This document shows, piece after piece, positions 54,014 through 64,000 of a stretch of DNA of 64,000 nucleotides (its first letter is position 1; the number at the start of each line of letters is the position of its first letter). Position numbers and translations under genes: made by a program. Source of the DNA: Phoma sp. XZ068 (Eukaryota; Ascomycota; Dothideomycetes; Pleosporales; Didymellaceae); assembly GCA_004835665.1 (NCBI GenBank), contig RBKR01000008.1, positions 1,178,001-1,242,000 of the forward strand, read 5' to 3'. The notes under the pieces are model-generated. The model searched no databases. It was not told the origin of the DNA and saw nothing but the letters and a program-made list of their open reading frames with translations.

Positions 54014-55476
54014 ATGGCCGAACTCGCTGTCTTCGATAAAGATCCCAACCTCTACCTGTTTACGTCCCTGACCGCCGGGTCCTCCCACATTATCACAGCG
54101 ACATCACGCATCGAAACCATCTTGAAGGCGAATAAGATCCCCTTTATCGGTCTTGACACAGCAACACACGAGCTAGGCAAGAAGCTGTTCCAACGGCGCG
54201 CAGCCGGCAAGAAGCTTCCACTACTGGTCAAGGAAGGCTACGTACTTGGTGTACGTGACTTGGATATCTCAGAAAGATACAGGGCGCTGATCAGGTCTCA
54301 TAGGGCATCGAGGAGATTGAAGAATGGAACGAGTACGATGAGTTGCACGAAGCATTAGGCGTTGACACAGCCTTCACCGCCAACCCCCCGAAGCCGACCT
54401 CCCTCTTCGAGCCAGCACCGAGCAAGACACCGCCACCACTCGCCGGTGCGCTGCCTGGTGGCTTTTCATTCGCATCGTTCGGTGGTGGAAGCAGTGCGAA
54501 GGAGAACACACCTGTTGCGACCTCAGAGCAGAACCTCGCGATAAGACAGCTGGGCGCTGAAGCAGCGAAGATCGCCGCGAGCAAGAAACCTGCACCGGTC
54601 AAAATCTCGACGACCAACCCGTTGTTGACGGAGAAGACAAACGCAAAGAGCCCAGCCGATATCCTGAGCCCTAAGTCGACACCGCTACCCAAATCGCCGA
54701 ACACCGCCACAGCAGAGAAGAGCGAGGGTGAGGCCAAGAAGGTGCCGGCGACTGAAGTGCCAGGTCCGCTCTCTCCACGCTCCATACCACTGCCCCAGAC
54801 ACCGATCGCCGTGCCGAAGCTCGAGCAGCAGAAGCCCGTTCACGCACCACCATCGATGCACGACGATGCAGAGAATCCCGCCTTGTCAGCGGCTCCGATA
54901 AGTACTACACAGAAGAAGGAGGAAAGCCCAGAGGAGAGCTCGGAGGAGGAGAGCTCAGAGGAAGAGAGCAGCGAAGAGTCCACCACAGCAAAGACGGCAG
55001 AGAAGACGCAAGACCAGAATCCGAAAGACGCGAGCAAAGCTGGTGCGAGTGTGAAGGAGGGCGAGCAGGAAGAGGAATCTAGCGAAGAGGAGAGTGAAGA
55101 GGAGAGCGAAGACTCGGCTGAGGAAGCAGCTGGGGAGAAGAAAGTAGAGGCGAAGGTCACAAAAGCTGAGGGCACCACCCAAAAGCCGCAGCCAAAGCAG
55201 GCTAGCACTGAGGAATCGAGCGAAGATGAGAGCGAGGAAGAAGACGAGAGCGAGGAGGATGTGAAGAAAGAGGAAGTCAAAGCGGACGCGGCGAAGGACG
55301 TGAAGAAAGATGAAGCAAAGGCGGATGTTAAGAAAGACGAAGTAAAGGCGGATGTTAAGAAAGACGAAGTAAAGGCGGATGTTAAAAAGGACGAAGTAAA
55401 GGCGGATGAGCCCAAGAAGACGCAGGCTCAGGATGCCAAAGATGAGTCGAAGGCGGGCGAGAGTGTACTCGATTAA
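54014..55476 (+). CDS. SH3BGR-like thioredoxin-fold protein with long acidic tail
   Basis: Exons are 54014-54250 and 54304-55476, intron 53 nt; 469 aa. Residues 1 to about 100 (NLYLFTSLTAGSSHIITATS, IETILKANKIPFIGLDTATH, GKKLPLLVKEGYVLG/GIEEIEEWNEYDELHEAL) have the glutaredoxin-like layout of SH3-binding glutamic-acid-rich proteins. There is no CxxC, so redox activity is unlikely. The remaining 350 residues are disordered: Pro/Ser-rich, then Glu/Ser clusters (EESSEEESSEEESSEES) and a Lys/Asp/Glu/Val repeat. The gene and protein end with the 27-bp repeat at 55258-55404. The role is unknown; acidic tails of this kind often bind basic partners. Confidence 0.85.
55258..55404 (+). repeat. 27-bp minisatellite coding a 9-residue repeat
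   Basis: Four contiguous 27-bp units at 55297-55323, 55324-55350, 55351-55377 and 55378-55404 encode DVKKDExKA. A fifth, more diverged unit at 55258-55284 is separated by 12 bp. Units 2 and 3 are identical and unit 4 differs at two positions, so the array looks young. All units keep the reading frame. Confidence 0.9.
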
Positions 55477-57579
55477 GCCTCAGGTTAGATCTTTACAATT
55501 TAGACGGCATGTGTTGTGGGAGGCGGTGTCAAGGCGGTCTAGTTTTCAGCGAGCATGTACTGGCGTCAATTCAATTCAATTCGTCTTACCACACCCAAAT
55601 ATTTAGTAACGTTGGATAGTTTAACCCAGCACAGATACACCTCATTACTCGTGCTAGCGTTTGTGATGCAGATAAGTATTTAAACTTGATCGCTCTGGTC
55701 CTTGCTTTCTCTGTGCAATTATCTTACTCTGGAAAGCCTAAAAGGAAGTGTTGGGTTGAACATGTTTGCGCGTCTCTCGCGCTGCTTTCCAAAACCAAAC
55801 GATATGGTCTTCATGGTCTCGCTGAATCGGTCAACAAAAAGGTTTGAGCGACAGCCATGGTTTACTCGCATTGCTGTTGCTCAGAAATGTACTACCGTAA
55901 TGTCACCGTCAGTCGACTTATGTGGATGTCTATTCTTCGCCATGAGGAACATTTCTACTGTTAAAACGTACTCAAATTAGCCCCAAAAAGACATCACGTC
56001 CATGGTATGTGCGTGTCACCAAAATACCTCATCACCCATGACATGAGTCGAGCAAGGTCCCCGGCATACCTAGGTATTGAGCTTGATGACGCTTTCAATC
56101 GTCAGAATACCTTGAATACAGTGCCTGGTGGATGTGTTTTCAAACCCCTAGGGATATGATCCATGTCTTAGATATTAGTCTGTGGTTATCACACAGTGTG
56201 TTGTTGCGCTACCTGGTTCTTCCTTTTACCATGGTTACTTTAAAGGGTATGGATAGCACAGGGTGTATGCGAACGGGAAGCAAGACTGGACTGAAAGCAT
56301 TGACAAACTATATCATGTTCTCTCGTTCTCTCGTCGTTCTGGTATGCCTCTCATGATTTCGTCGCTGAGCTATATCGTTACAAGTGTTACTTTCTCGATC
56401 TCGCCATTTGGCTCGAAGTCGCTCTGGTAGAAAAGCACTTCATCAAATATTCTCACAACCGCATTCCTTTATCACTCGGCAATTTGCATGCTATCTGCGA
56501 TACTGTGGCAGAACGGGTGTTATTTTGGACGAGATCGCGAGAGCAGAGACTCCCACATGTTTGAGATGACGTGTGTTTTCGAATGAATGCGGAGTATCAT
56601 CATGTGATAGACGACACTACAGCAAAAACACATTATATTCATAACTTTGAGATCGAAAGAAGACGCCACTCACGGAGCCTGCCCAACTGAACAGACACAC
56701 GAGCAGCGATGAATAGCGACGGCAGTGAGTTTCAAAAATGTTGGCATCTCTAATCTGCTTTTTTATTTTAAATAGCATTCACTCGAGAAACGACGTATAC
56801 GTTGACATACGCACGCACGCACAAACATGGGCCAGCGGCAGCAAGTTTTAAGCCCTGAAATTATGGTTGTATAGCTTTTGGAGAAGAAAGAGAGCCAAAC
56901 ATAGCTATTTTGGTTTGATGTTTATGTGTCAGTGGCTTTTCGAGCAGCTGCCTATAGAAAGGATATCCACAAGTTTCTATGCTTCGTGCCGCAAGAAGGT
57001 ACAGCAGACATGAATATCTCGGTGTATATATTTTGATCAAGTTTGCAGAGGGGAATGTTGTGTAGAGTGAGATCCAGTTGGTGGGAGATGTTTTATACAC
57101 TGTTTTCAGCTCACGAGCGAGGGTTTGGCGGATGATTGGTCGGTATACTGACAGTGGACATGGAGGGTAGTAAGATGTTTTTTTCGGTCTGCACTACATC
57201 TGTGATGAGCTGCAGTAATAAACTGGGCGAACATGCACACGTCGTTCTCTTTTGAAGACCGATGATGAATGGGAAAGTCGCGACATGATGTCAAATCATA
57301 CTTCGATTGAAAGATAATGTGAAGAGGATACGAGAAGTTGGGAAAAGTTATACACATGAGTGAGAGTGAGCTGGGAGACGGTATTTATGTCACGCAGTCT
57401 CCATTTGACCACTTTTGTGCCCAGTCACTGCCAAAGGTATCATACACACCGGAACGCCGAACAGAGCTTGCTTGCCTGCATGATGCCGCTTGAACCAGGA
57501 GAAGAATACTCAAAACCATGACGCCTGTAATGCAGAAATCATCCTCCCCCGATCAACCTTCAGTCTATGTGGAAATGAT
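55477..57579. other. Gene-free 2.1 kb between convergent genes
   Basis: I find no protein that looks real. It has AT-rich stretches, a triple AATTC run (about 55570), an ACGC run (about 56808) and CGTTCTCTCGT-type repeats near 56325. An eroded element or non-coding RNA cannot be excluded. Confidence 0.45.
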
Positions 57580-58848
57580 TCAAGGGCCACCCTTTGGCGA
57601 CTGCCGGTTGGCCACTTGATTCCAAACGCCCGCATTGATTGCAACGTAGCGCCCGGCTTTTGGATCGTATACTCCAAATACGTTGACTGTTATGCGTGAT
57701 AGACTGCCGTGCACCTCAACCAAGGCATGCACTCCAAACGCACCACGTGGGATGTGAGGTGTACCTCTGTGCGCCTTCTGGAAGTCCTGTCGAAACTGCC
57801 CCAGATCAAGCGTAAGAGCTTTGGGATCTGGAAGCGGGAAACCAAGAGCGTTTGCAGAATCTGCTGCTGGCGGTGATTGTGCTGCTGCTTGCTGTGTGGC
57901 CGCCGGCAGCGAGGTACCGAATGGAGAGGCAGGAGCTGCGGTTGCTGAAGGTGCAGCAGAGGTTGTAGGCGACGGAGGCTCTGTGATTTGCTTCATCATC
58001 TGTTGGACTGTGAAATGTTCGGACTTTTCTGCCCAGCCCATGTACACGGCGAAATCGTTCCATGATCGCTCCGCCTTCCTCTTTGTGTCTTGGAACAACG
58101 CGCCAGCAGCCGCGGTGGGGTAGAGGACTTTGTTGAGTCGGTGGTGGTGGACGTCCACGACATCTCGTGTGGATTTGCGCCACTCCAGGTCTTCTGTCAG
58201 TTCGTAGCCGGGGCGCTCGTACTCGGCCGGGGGGCCATCTGGGAACTTGATCTCTATCCAAGTCCGGCCCTTCTGGTGATCGACTTGTCCAATCTTTGCG
58301 GCCAGTGCTGGTGAACTGTATGCAGTGCGGATGAGATTCACCAATTCCTGCCGTATTTTCTCTAGCCTCGCCTTGTCCTGACTGATTTTCTTGAACTCCT
58401 GCCACTCCGGGTCTGAGCCCTTGTAAAAGGTCTTTGGCTTTAGTCGCGAGAATCCCGTGGGAAGAAAGAGGATGGCATCATCGTCTTCGTCGTCCTCCTC
58501 CTCTTCTCCGTCTTCGCCGTTCCCGTTTGCTTCTTCGTCGTCGACGTCTTCAAGAGTGCCATCTTCCTTGCGGACTTGCTTCTTCCAGCGCCCTGGTTTC
58601 CGTGCCTCGTTCACTTCCACTTCTTCTACCTCGACCTCGAGACCTAGGTATTGGCCGAGTGCATAAGTGGCGGTAGCAATGGTCACTGCGCCAACGAGTC
58701 GGTTTCTGCTGAGAAAGGGCCTCCGTATCCGCACACGGTGTATTGCTATGTTTTCATGGCCATCGCGCGCGGCGGACCGTACTATCCGCGAAGTCGGCAC
58801 CCGGTTGAAGACTGAGAAGGACCGCCGCAGCACCTGTGCCTTGGACAT
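57580..58848 (-). CDS. Uncharacterised fungal protein, probably mitochondrial
   Basis: Single exon, 422 aa from the ATG at 58846-58848 (MSKAQVLRRSFSVFNRVPTS). The open frame extends upstream only through a GTG. The first 55 residues are rich in Arg with few acids, like a mitochondrial presequence. A hydrophobic segment (VGAVTIATATYALGQYLGL) follows, suggesting an inner-membrane anchor. An extremely acidic run (EEANGNGEDGEEEEDDEDDD) leads to a folded region (ILFLPTGFSRLKPKTFYKGSDPEWQEFKKIS; WIEIKFPDGPPAEYERPGYE). The C-terminal end, after an Ala/Pro/Ser linker, is HIPRGAFGVHALVEVHGSLS and GVYDPKAGRYVAINAGVWN. I do not recognise the family. It is divergent from the Vps3844 gene over 287 bp. Confidence 0.85.
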   Translation of the reverse strand: MSKAQVLRRSFSVFNRVPTSRIVRSAARDGHENIAIHRVRIRRPFLSRNRLVGAVTIATATYALGQYLGLEVEVEEVEVNEARKPGRWKKQVRKEDGTLEDVDDEEANGNGEDGEEEEDDEDDDAILFLPTGFSRLKPKTFYKGSDPEWQEFKKISQDKARLEKIRQELVNLIRTAYSSPALAAKIGQVDHQKGRTWIEIKFPDGPPAEYERPGYELTEDLEWRKSTRDVVDVHHHRLNKVLYPTAAAGALFQDTKRKAERSWNDFAVYMGWAEKSEHFTVQQMMKQITEPPSPTTSAAPSATAAPASPFGTSLPAATQQAAAQSPPAADSANALGFPLPDPKALTLDLGQFRQDFQKAHRGTPHIPRGAFGVHALVEVHGSLSRITVNVFGVYDPKAGRYVAINAGVWNQVANRQSPKGGP

Positions 58849-59135
58849 GGCGCCGGTTTGCGGAGAGACAGCGAGGGTTATGAAGGGCGAAGGGCGAGGC
58901 GGTGGTAAGACATGAGGCGAGCAGAGCGGTGGTGGCACAGCGTCGCGGCGATAGTCAATGTCCCGTTAGTAAGCCATGGGCGAGGTTATGAATGGCGATG
59001 ATGCTGTGTGTCGGAGAAGGCGGGCCAATCGAACGCCTCTCGACGCACGGACGGGACTTGGAAGCTGCGACCTGGGACACTGACGTTTGGCCTCGCTGCA
59101 GCTGCACGCATCTCCCCCCATCACTCGCCGCCACG

Positions 59136-60387
59136 ATGAAGCTGTCCTGGGGCTTCGTCGCCTCCTCGCTATACTGCGCCGCTGCCGCCGCACAGAACGG
59201 CCATGTCTTCACCTTCGATGGCTCCGCGAACCACGCCGCCCCAGCGTCATCGCCCGTCGACCCTGAAACAGCTCGATTGATTCTCGCCCAGCGACTCGGC
59301 CTGGCGCGCTTCCATGCGATCAAGGATGCCGACTCCGAGGCAATCAAGACCATCAACACATATGGAGGGAGACAGCAGAAGCTCTTTGGAGAGCAGGCCG
59401 ACTCCTCGAGGGCGCAGCTGCTCGTATGGCTGGAGGACGCCGAGGAGAGCCTCGTAACAAGTGGGCAACCGTATCCCTGGCGTATGGACGAGGACTAACA
59501 CTCGTGCAGAGCTTCGCGACACTTCCACCTCGTCGTTCGAGATATCAAGCCCCCCACCTTCCGCAGACAACGACCGCCTCATCGAGGACTTCACAACACA
59601 GGCCGAGTCGCTGCCCAAGCACGCCGACCCCCAGGCGAAGACGTACTCGGCGAGCGTCGACGCTGACGCTGCCCTGTCTGCGCTCAAGAAGACCACGCTC
59701 CACAACGACTATCTGACCATCTTCCGCGCCGATAAGAACGACGATATCGAGAGCAACATCCTCCAGAACACCCTCCCCGGCCTGGCTCAGCGCGGTCTTG
59801 ACATCACCGTTGTCACCATGCCATCCTCCTCTGCCCACTCCAAGCGCCGCGTCGCCCCCTACGGCACCTACAAGATGCCTGCCGCCATCGAAGCACGCCG
59901 CAACCGCCAGAACCCCGAGGCGCTCCTCTCCTTTACCCCCGAGCCCTCCACCTCGCCCAAGGTTGATTACCCCGACCTTGAAGACTTTCCCGTCTTCGTC
60001 TCAGCAAAGAAGAGCAACGGCACAGTCCGCGGCATCCTTCCACCCTTCTTCAACTCCCTCGCCTCCTGCGAGAAGACGACGCTCAACTGTTCCGGCCACG
60101 GCGAATGCAAGCTCCTGCAGAAGGCCGAGAGCAAGACCCAGCAGGACCGCTACGGCTGTGTTTGCTCACCAACCGTTATTGGCAAGGGCAACACGCGCAA
60201 AGTCACCAACTGGGCTGGCCCCGCGTGTCAGAAGAAGGACATCTCCGTACCGTTCTGGCTGTTCGTTGGAACCGGTGTTATGCTGGCTTTCCTCATCTCG
60301 ACTATCATCGGTATGATGTACTCGATTGGCAGCGAGGAGCTGCCGAGTGTTATTGGCGCTGGTGTCAGCGGGCCTGTGAGGAAGTAG
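59136..60387 (+). CDS. Vps3844-type (DUF3844) ER/vacuolar membrane protein
   Basis: Exons are 59136-59460 and 59510-60387, intron 49 nt with a textbook GACTAAC branch site; 400 aa. An alternative intron (59454-59511) also keeps the frame. A signal peptide (MKLSWGFVASSLYCAAAAAQ) opens a lumenal domain (HVFTFDGSANHAAP, ETARLILAQRLGLARFHAIKD). The C-terminal Vps3844 domain is an EGF-like Cys-rich block (SLASCEKTTLNCSGHGECK, YGCVCSPTV, GPACQKKD) followed by a single helix (VPFWLFVGTGVMLAFLIST) and a short cytosolic tail (EELPSVIGAGVSGPVRK). The family is named for vacuolar sorting, but its molecular role is not well defined. Confidence 0.88.
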
Positions 60388-60799
60388 ATGACGTGGTGCA
60401 GAAGAAACGTCAGGGTGGGAAAGTGCGAACAGAAGAAGAACTGTATATCTGGTGTTTGACACCGCCGTTTCATTAGACAGCGAAAGGAGCTTGTACGATG
60501 AGATTGGCTATGTTTGGGTCAATATGGGTACGGCGTTGTAGCATTGCAATTTATTACATCAACATGAACATAAAATCGACTTGCACGTGGTCAATTCTTG
60601 GATCGAAAAATAGGTGGTACATTGAGCGAAGATGCGTCTTCTCAATGTTATCCATGAGTATCATACTGTGGCCCTGCCAACACCTCAACGCCAGTCATGC
60701 AATGCGTGCAAAAAAGCACCCTACTTCTCTCGCCACAATGAAACATAACTAAACCCCCAATCTACTTCTGAAGCTTGCAACTACGACCTCAGCACACGC
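60388..60799. other. Intergenic 0.41 kb between convergent genes
   Basis: 3' regions of the Vps3844-type gene and SEC66. Nothing notable. Confidence 0.45.
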
Positions 60800-61587
60800 T
60801 CATTTCTTCCCCTTCTTCTTCTTCTTGCCGCCGCTCGGACTCTCCACCATGACTGCATCATCGCCCATTACGCTCCCCGCTACACTAGCTGCAGGAGTGC
60901 CTACATGACTCCCTGTCCCTGCAACGCTGCCCTCGCGACTCCTGACCTGCTCCTCGTCCAACTCCTTCATGAAGTCGCCCTGGATAGCGGCCCGGCGGCT
61001 ATTCCACCACTGCGATTCCGTGGGTGCCTTGGCGAGGATCTCGTCGAGACGCTCACGGATGTGGTTGTTCTGTGCCATTTCCGAGGCGGACTGGAAGATG
61101 GACTGGCCCCAGTTGGGAGCGAATGCGTTGGCCTTGGGCTGTGTTAGTACCGTGGTCGTGGACTAATAAGTTTACGAGGTGTGTGGCTTACCTCTTGCAC
61201 AACATCTCTCAGCTCCTCCTCAATCTCCTTCTCCGCGCGCTCGAATCGCTTCCATAGGTCATCGCCCACACTGCCCCGCTGCAGCAGAACCTGGAGTGCC
61301 TGCTTCGCGTTCCTGATCTGTACAATGCGGTGGATGTCCTCGGTTGCGCGGCGCAGGAGTGCAGCTTTCAGGATGCTGTCTGGGGCCTTTGGATCTTCTT
61401 GGTGCAGCAGCGACAGGTAGATGTTGCGCTGGAGATGCGGCGGGAACCAGGGCTCGAGGGACGAAGCTGCTGCTGCTTGGCGCTTGCGGTACAGGTTCGA
61501 GAAAACGGTGAGGGAACCGATCAGGATGAACAGGTAGGCGACGGGAATGAGGAGCATAAGCCAGTCGACGGCGTCGAAGGGCCACAT
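60800..61587 (-). CDS. SEC66: SEC66/SEC71, subunit of the ER post-translational translocon
   Basis: Non-essential subunit of the Sec62/63 complex, which threads finished proteins through Sec61 into the ER. Exons are 61192-61587 and 60800-61138, intron 53 nt with a CTAAC branch site; 244 aa. The N-terminal lumenal segment is short, and one membrane helix (WLMLLIPVAYLFILIGSLTVF) precedes the cytosolic domain. Sec66 blocks include LEPWFPPHLQRNIYLSLLH, ILKAALLRRATEDIHRIVQIRNAKQALQ and the spliced QE/PKANAFAPNWGQSIFQSASEM. The end (GGKKKKKGKK) is very basic. It is divergent from NPL4 over 392 bp. Confidence 0.93.
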
Positions 61588-61979
61588 TTTGGTGGTGGGC
61601 TGCGGTGCAGACTTGTTTCAATTGTGTGTAATATTTCCGCAGATAATTTCCGGAGGGCAAAGGGACCCTGTGTGGACCTGCTGGAGGCAAAGGAGCGACA
61701 GAAAGAAAGGCCCGGACGGTGAGTGTGAATGTTTAGACACTTTTGTGCATGATGCCAGATGTTCGTTCACCAGGCGCGCTAAGACCGCGGCGGGACATCC
61801 CTGTCGGTTGTGCCTGCCGCCCGGGCGGTAATGACGACTAAGTTCCGCGAGCTTCGAACGCGCATAGTAGCGAGCACCGTCACCTAACCACCTCCACCTC
61901 CGCCTCTTCTCTCGCCCAGCTGCACTTTCGTAGTCAGCTTCCCACAACTCCACTCAACTCTAACTAGACATTCCATACC
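61588..61979. other. Divergent SEC66/NPL4 promoter, 0.39 kb
   Basis: Shared upstream region of two ER-function genes. It has a GC-rich palindromic stretch (GCCGCCCGGGCGG, near 61820). No uORF of note. Confidence 0.45.
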
Positions 61980-64000
61980 ATGATCCTCCGGTTCGTGAGC
62001 AAAGAGGGCCAGTTCCGCCTCACTGTCGAGCCCACGACTACCTTCCCCGACATCCTTCCTCAGGTGGCGGAGAAGCTGCCTAAAAATGTCGACCTTGCGA
62101 GTGTGGCTGTCAGCAACAAGCCCCAGGGAGGAGACGCCAGGAAGATTTCCTCGCTGAAGGGTGTGAGCTTTGAGCAAGTCGGATTATCGTGAGTAGCTTG
62201 TCTCTTGCTAGTATCAGAGCTAACATCTCCACAGACATGGTGCACAGCTCTTCCTAACTTTCGACGAGCAGTCTACGACATCGAACGGCACATCCACAGC
62301 TCCAGCAGGGGCAGCCCGCCTGAATGGCAAAGCCGTCGAACAGTCTGACATGCCCTCCGTGCCCCTCGGCGGCCCCACACAGCTGATCAAGAACCCATGG
62401 GAAGTGGTCAAACAGTCACCGCTCGACGACCGGCTGGATAGGCTGGATGGCAAGATTGCTCGCAAGCGCGATGTGAGAATGTGCACACACGGACCGAAAG
62501 GCATGTGCGACTACTGCATGCCTCTCGAGCCTTACTCCGCAGAGTATCTCGCCGAGAAGAAGATCAAACACCTCTCTTTCCACTCATATCTGCGCAAGGT
62601 CAACTCTGCAAAGAACCGGCCAGAGCTCGGCAGCTCGTACATCCCACCGCTCAACGAACCGTATTATCGCGTACGACCAGACTGCCCGTCAGGCCATAAG
62701 CCCTTCCCTGATGGCATTTGCACAAAGTGCCAGCCCAGCGCCATTTCGCTGAAGCCACAAGAGTACCGCATGGTCGATCACGTCGAGTTCGCATCAATAC
62801 AAGTCGTAGATGATCTCATCAACTTCTGGCGGAACACAGGATGCCAGCGATTAGGCTTCTTGTACGGCCGGTACGAGGAGTACACTGAGGTGCCGCTGGG
62901 GACGAAGGCTGTTGTCGAGACGATCTACGAGCCGCCACAGGTCAACGAGCTGGACGGTATATCACTTGGCGAATGGGATAATGAGAAGGAGATTGACGAG
63001 ATTGCTGCACAATGTGGGCTTCAGAGAGTCGGTGTCATTTTCACAGATCTTCTTGATGCAGACAAGGGCGATGGTTCTGTCATCTGCAAACGCCACGCCG
63101 ACTCGTACTTCCTCTCTTCGCTCGAGATCACATTTGCAGCACGATACCAAGCGAGATATCCACGGCCATCGAAGTGGAGCGAGACTGGTCAGTTCGGGTC
63201 CAACTTTGTGACTTGCGTTATCAGCGGGGATGCAGAGGGGCAGATTGGCATCTCCTCGTATCAGGCATCGAACTCGGCGGTGGAGATGGTGCGCGCAGAC
63301 ATCATCGAGCCGTCAGCTGAGCCCTCGGTCATGTTAGTACAAGACGAGGCCGACAACGAGACCTTGAACCGATCACGGTACATTCCCGAAGTCTTCTACC
63401 GGCGGATTAACGAGCACGGTGCGAACGTGCAGGAGAACGCAAAGCCAGACTTCCCCGTCGAGTACCTGCTTCTTACACTAACACACGGTTTCCCCACACA
63501 ACCAAATCCTCTGTTCACAGGCGGCAAATTCCCGATCGAGAATCGCGAAATCATGGGCGAGATGGCGGACGTGTCGACATTGAGCAAGTCGCTCAACGCG
63601 AAGGCGAACGGGCTTGCGCTCAATACGACGAGTGGCCTTAATGCTGTCTCGAATTTCCACCTCCTCTGCTTCGTTCACAACCTAGGGATCCTGTCGAAGG
63701 TACGTTGAGCACTCAACTAATTCTATCGCATACTGACGCATGGTACAGGACGAAGAAACACTGCTCTTCAAGGTCGCATCGAAACACGACACATCAGAAG
63801 GCTCAGCCCTCCAGCACACAGGAGGCTGGGCGACGTTATTAACGATCCTCAAAGAAAGTGGTGAGCGCCCCCCTAAACGATCTCATTACACCTCGCATTC
63901 GTCTTCTTCTGCTTCGCATTCCGCCAGTAGGGGGGCGGCTCATCGCAACATTGCGCGACAGCCCTCCAACGGCTCCGACTCCGATTCTGTACAGCTAGCT
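61980..64000 (+). CDS. NPL4: NPL4, Cdc48 cofactor (3' end outside window)
   Basis: Npl4 with Ufd1 recruits ubiquitinated proteins to the Cdc48/p97 ATPase for ER-associated and nuclear degradation. Exons are 61980-62188, 62235-63699 and 63749 onward, introns 46 and 49 nt; about 642 residues visible. A UBX-like ubiquitin-fold domain opens the protein (MILRFVSKEGQFRLTVEPTT). The zf-NPL4 motifs follow: CTHGPKGMCDYCMPLEPY (about 152) and CPSGHKPFPDGICTKCQPSA (about 219). The MPN-like NPL4 domain has HVEFASIQVVDDLINFWRNTGCQRLGFLYG, GVIFTDLLDADKG and YFLSSLEITFAARYQARYP. After GWATLLTILKESGERPPKRS the frame becomes Ser/His-rich. A donor/acceptor pair (63861-63927) exists there, but reading through matches the family's GERxPKR better. 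Confidence 0.95.

Noticed and set aside
54840..55415. 191-residue Ser/Phe-rich ORF opposite the SH3BGR-like acidic tail
   Set aside because: It is the complement of the Glu/Lys repeat; open only because of the repeat's composition.
63861..63927. Possible extra intron in NPL4
   Set aside because: GT..AG ends exist, but reading through keeps the frame and gives the GERPPKR segment expected for the family.

Overview
The window is nuclear DNA of a filamentous ascomycete (Pezizomycotina). The evidence is: short introns of about 47-55 nt with GT..AG ends and CTAAC/CTRAY-like branch sites, a HET-domain gene, an intronless SF3B1, PEDW-repeat calnexin, an endopolygalacturonase, and roughly balanced base composition. 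A dothideomycete (Pleosporales-like) is my best guess from gene style, but that is inference. I assigned 27 protein-coding genes, two of them cut by the window edges (YOS9 at the left, NPL4 at the right). Exon joins were checked by hand for reading phase. I found no rRNA, tRNA, CRISPR array or intact transposon.

Layout. 1-4.4 kb: core genes YOS9 (ERAD lectin) and a RAD53/CHK2 checkpoint kinase. 5.5-18.8 kb: an accessory-looking block with a HET-domain protein, a pirin, a maltose-type sugar transporter, a 2-oxoglutarate/Fe(II) dioxygenase divergent from it, an F-box-like protein and a DHA2 drug transporter. 20.9-36 kb: conserved genes REG1 (PP1 regulator), calnexin, methylmalonate-semialdehyde dehydrogenase, a DUF2406 protein, VMA21 and a FUN30-type chromatin remodeller. 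36.7-50.3 kb: a secreted GH28 polygalacturonase, SF3B1, a disordered protein with a C-terminal zinc-binding region, a small secreted protein of unknown function and an aldo/keto reductase. 51.7-64 kb: a six-exon Yap-like bZIP factor, an SH3BGR-like protein with a tandem-repeat acidic tail, an uncharacterised probable mitochondrial protein, a Vps3844-type ER/vacuolar membrane protein, SEC66 and NPL4.

How they fit together. Several genes belong to ER protein entry, folding, quality control or assembly: SEC66 (post-translational translocation), calnexin (folding), YOS9 and NPL4 (ERAD recognition and extraction) and VMA21 (V-ATPase assembly in the ER). The block at 5.5-18.8 kb has self-recognition, transport and oxidation genes but no backbone synthase, so it is not a classical biosynthetic cluster. 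Carbon-use genes (sugar transporter, REG1, polygalacturonase, valine catabolism) are scattered.

The most notable non-coding signals are: twin GACGCGTCAAAA repeats 21 bp apart upstream of RAD53; a hairpin just after the RAD53 stop; uORFs before REG1 and FUN30; a 21-bp-period repeat in the leader of the aldo/keto reductase; and a 27-bp coding minisatellite. I see no convincing wholly new system; the findings are candidates of modest strength.
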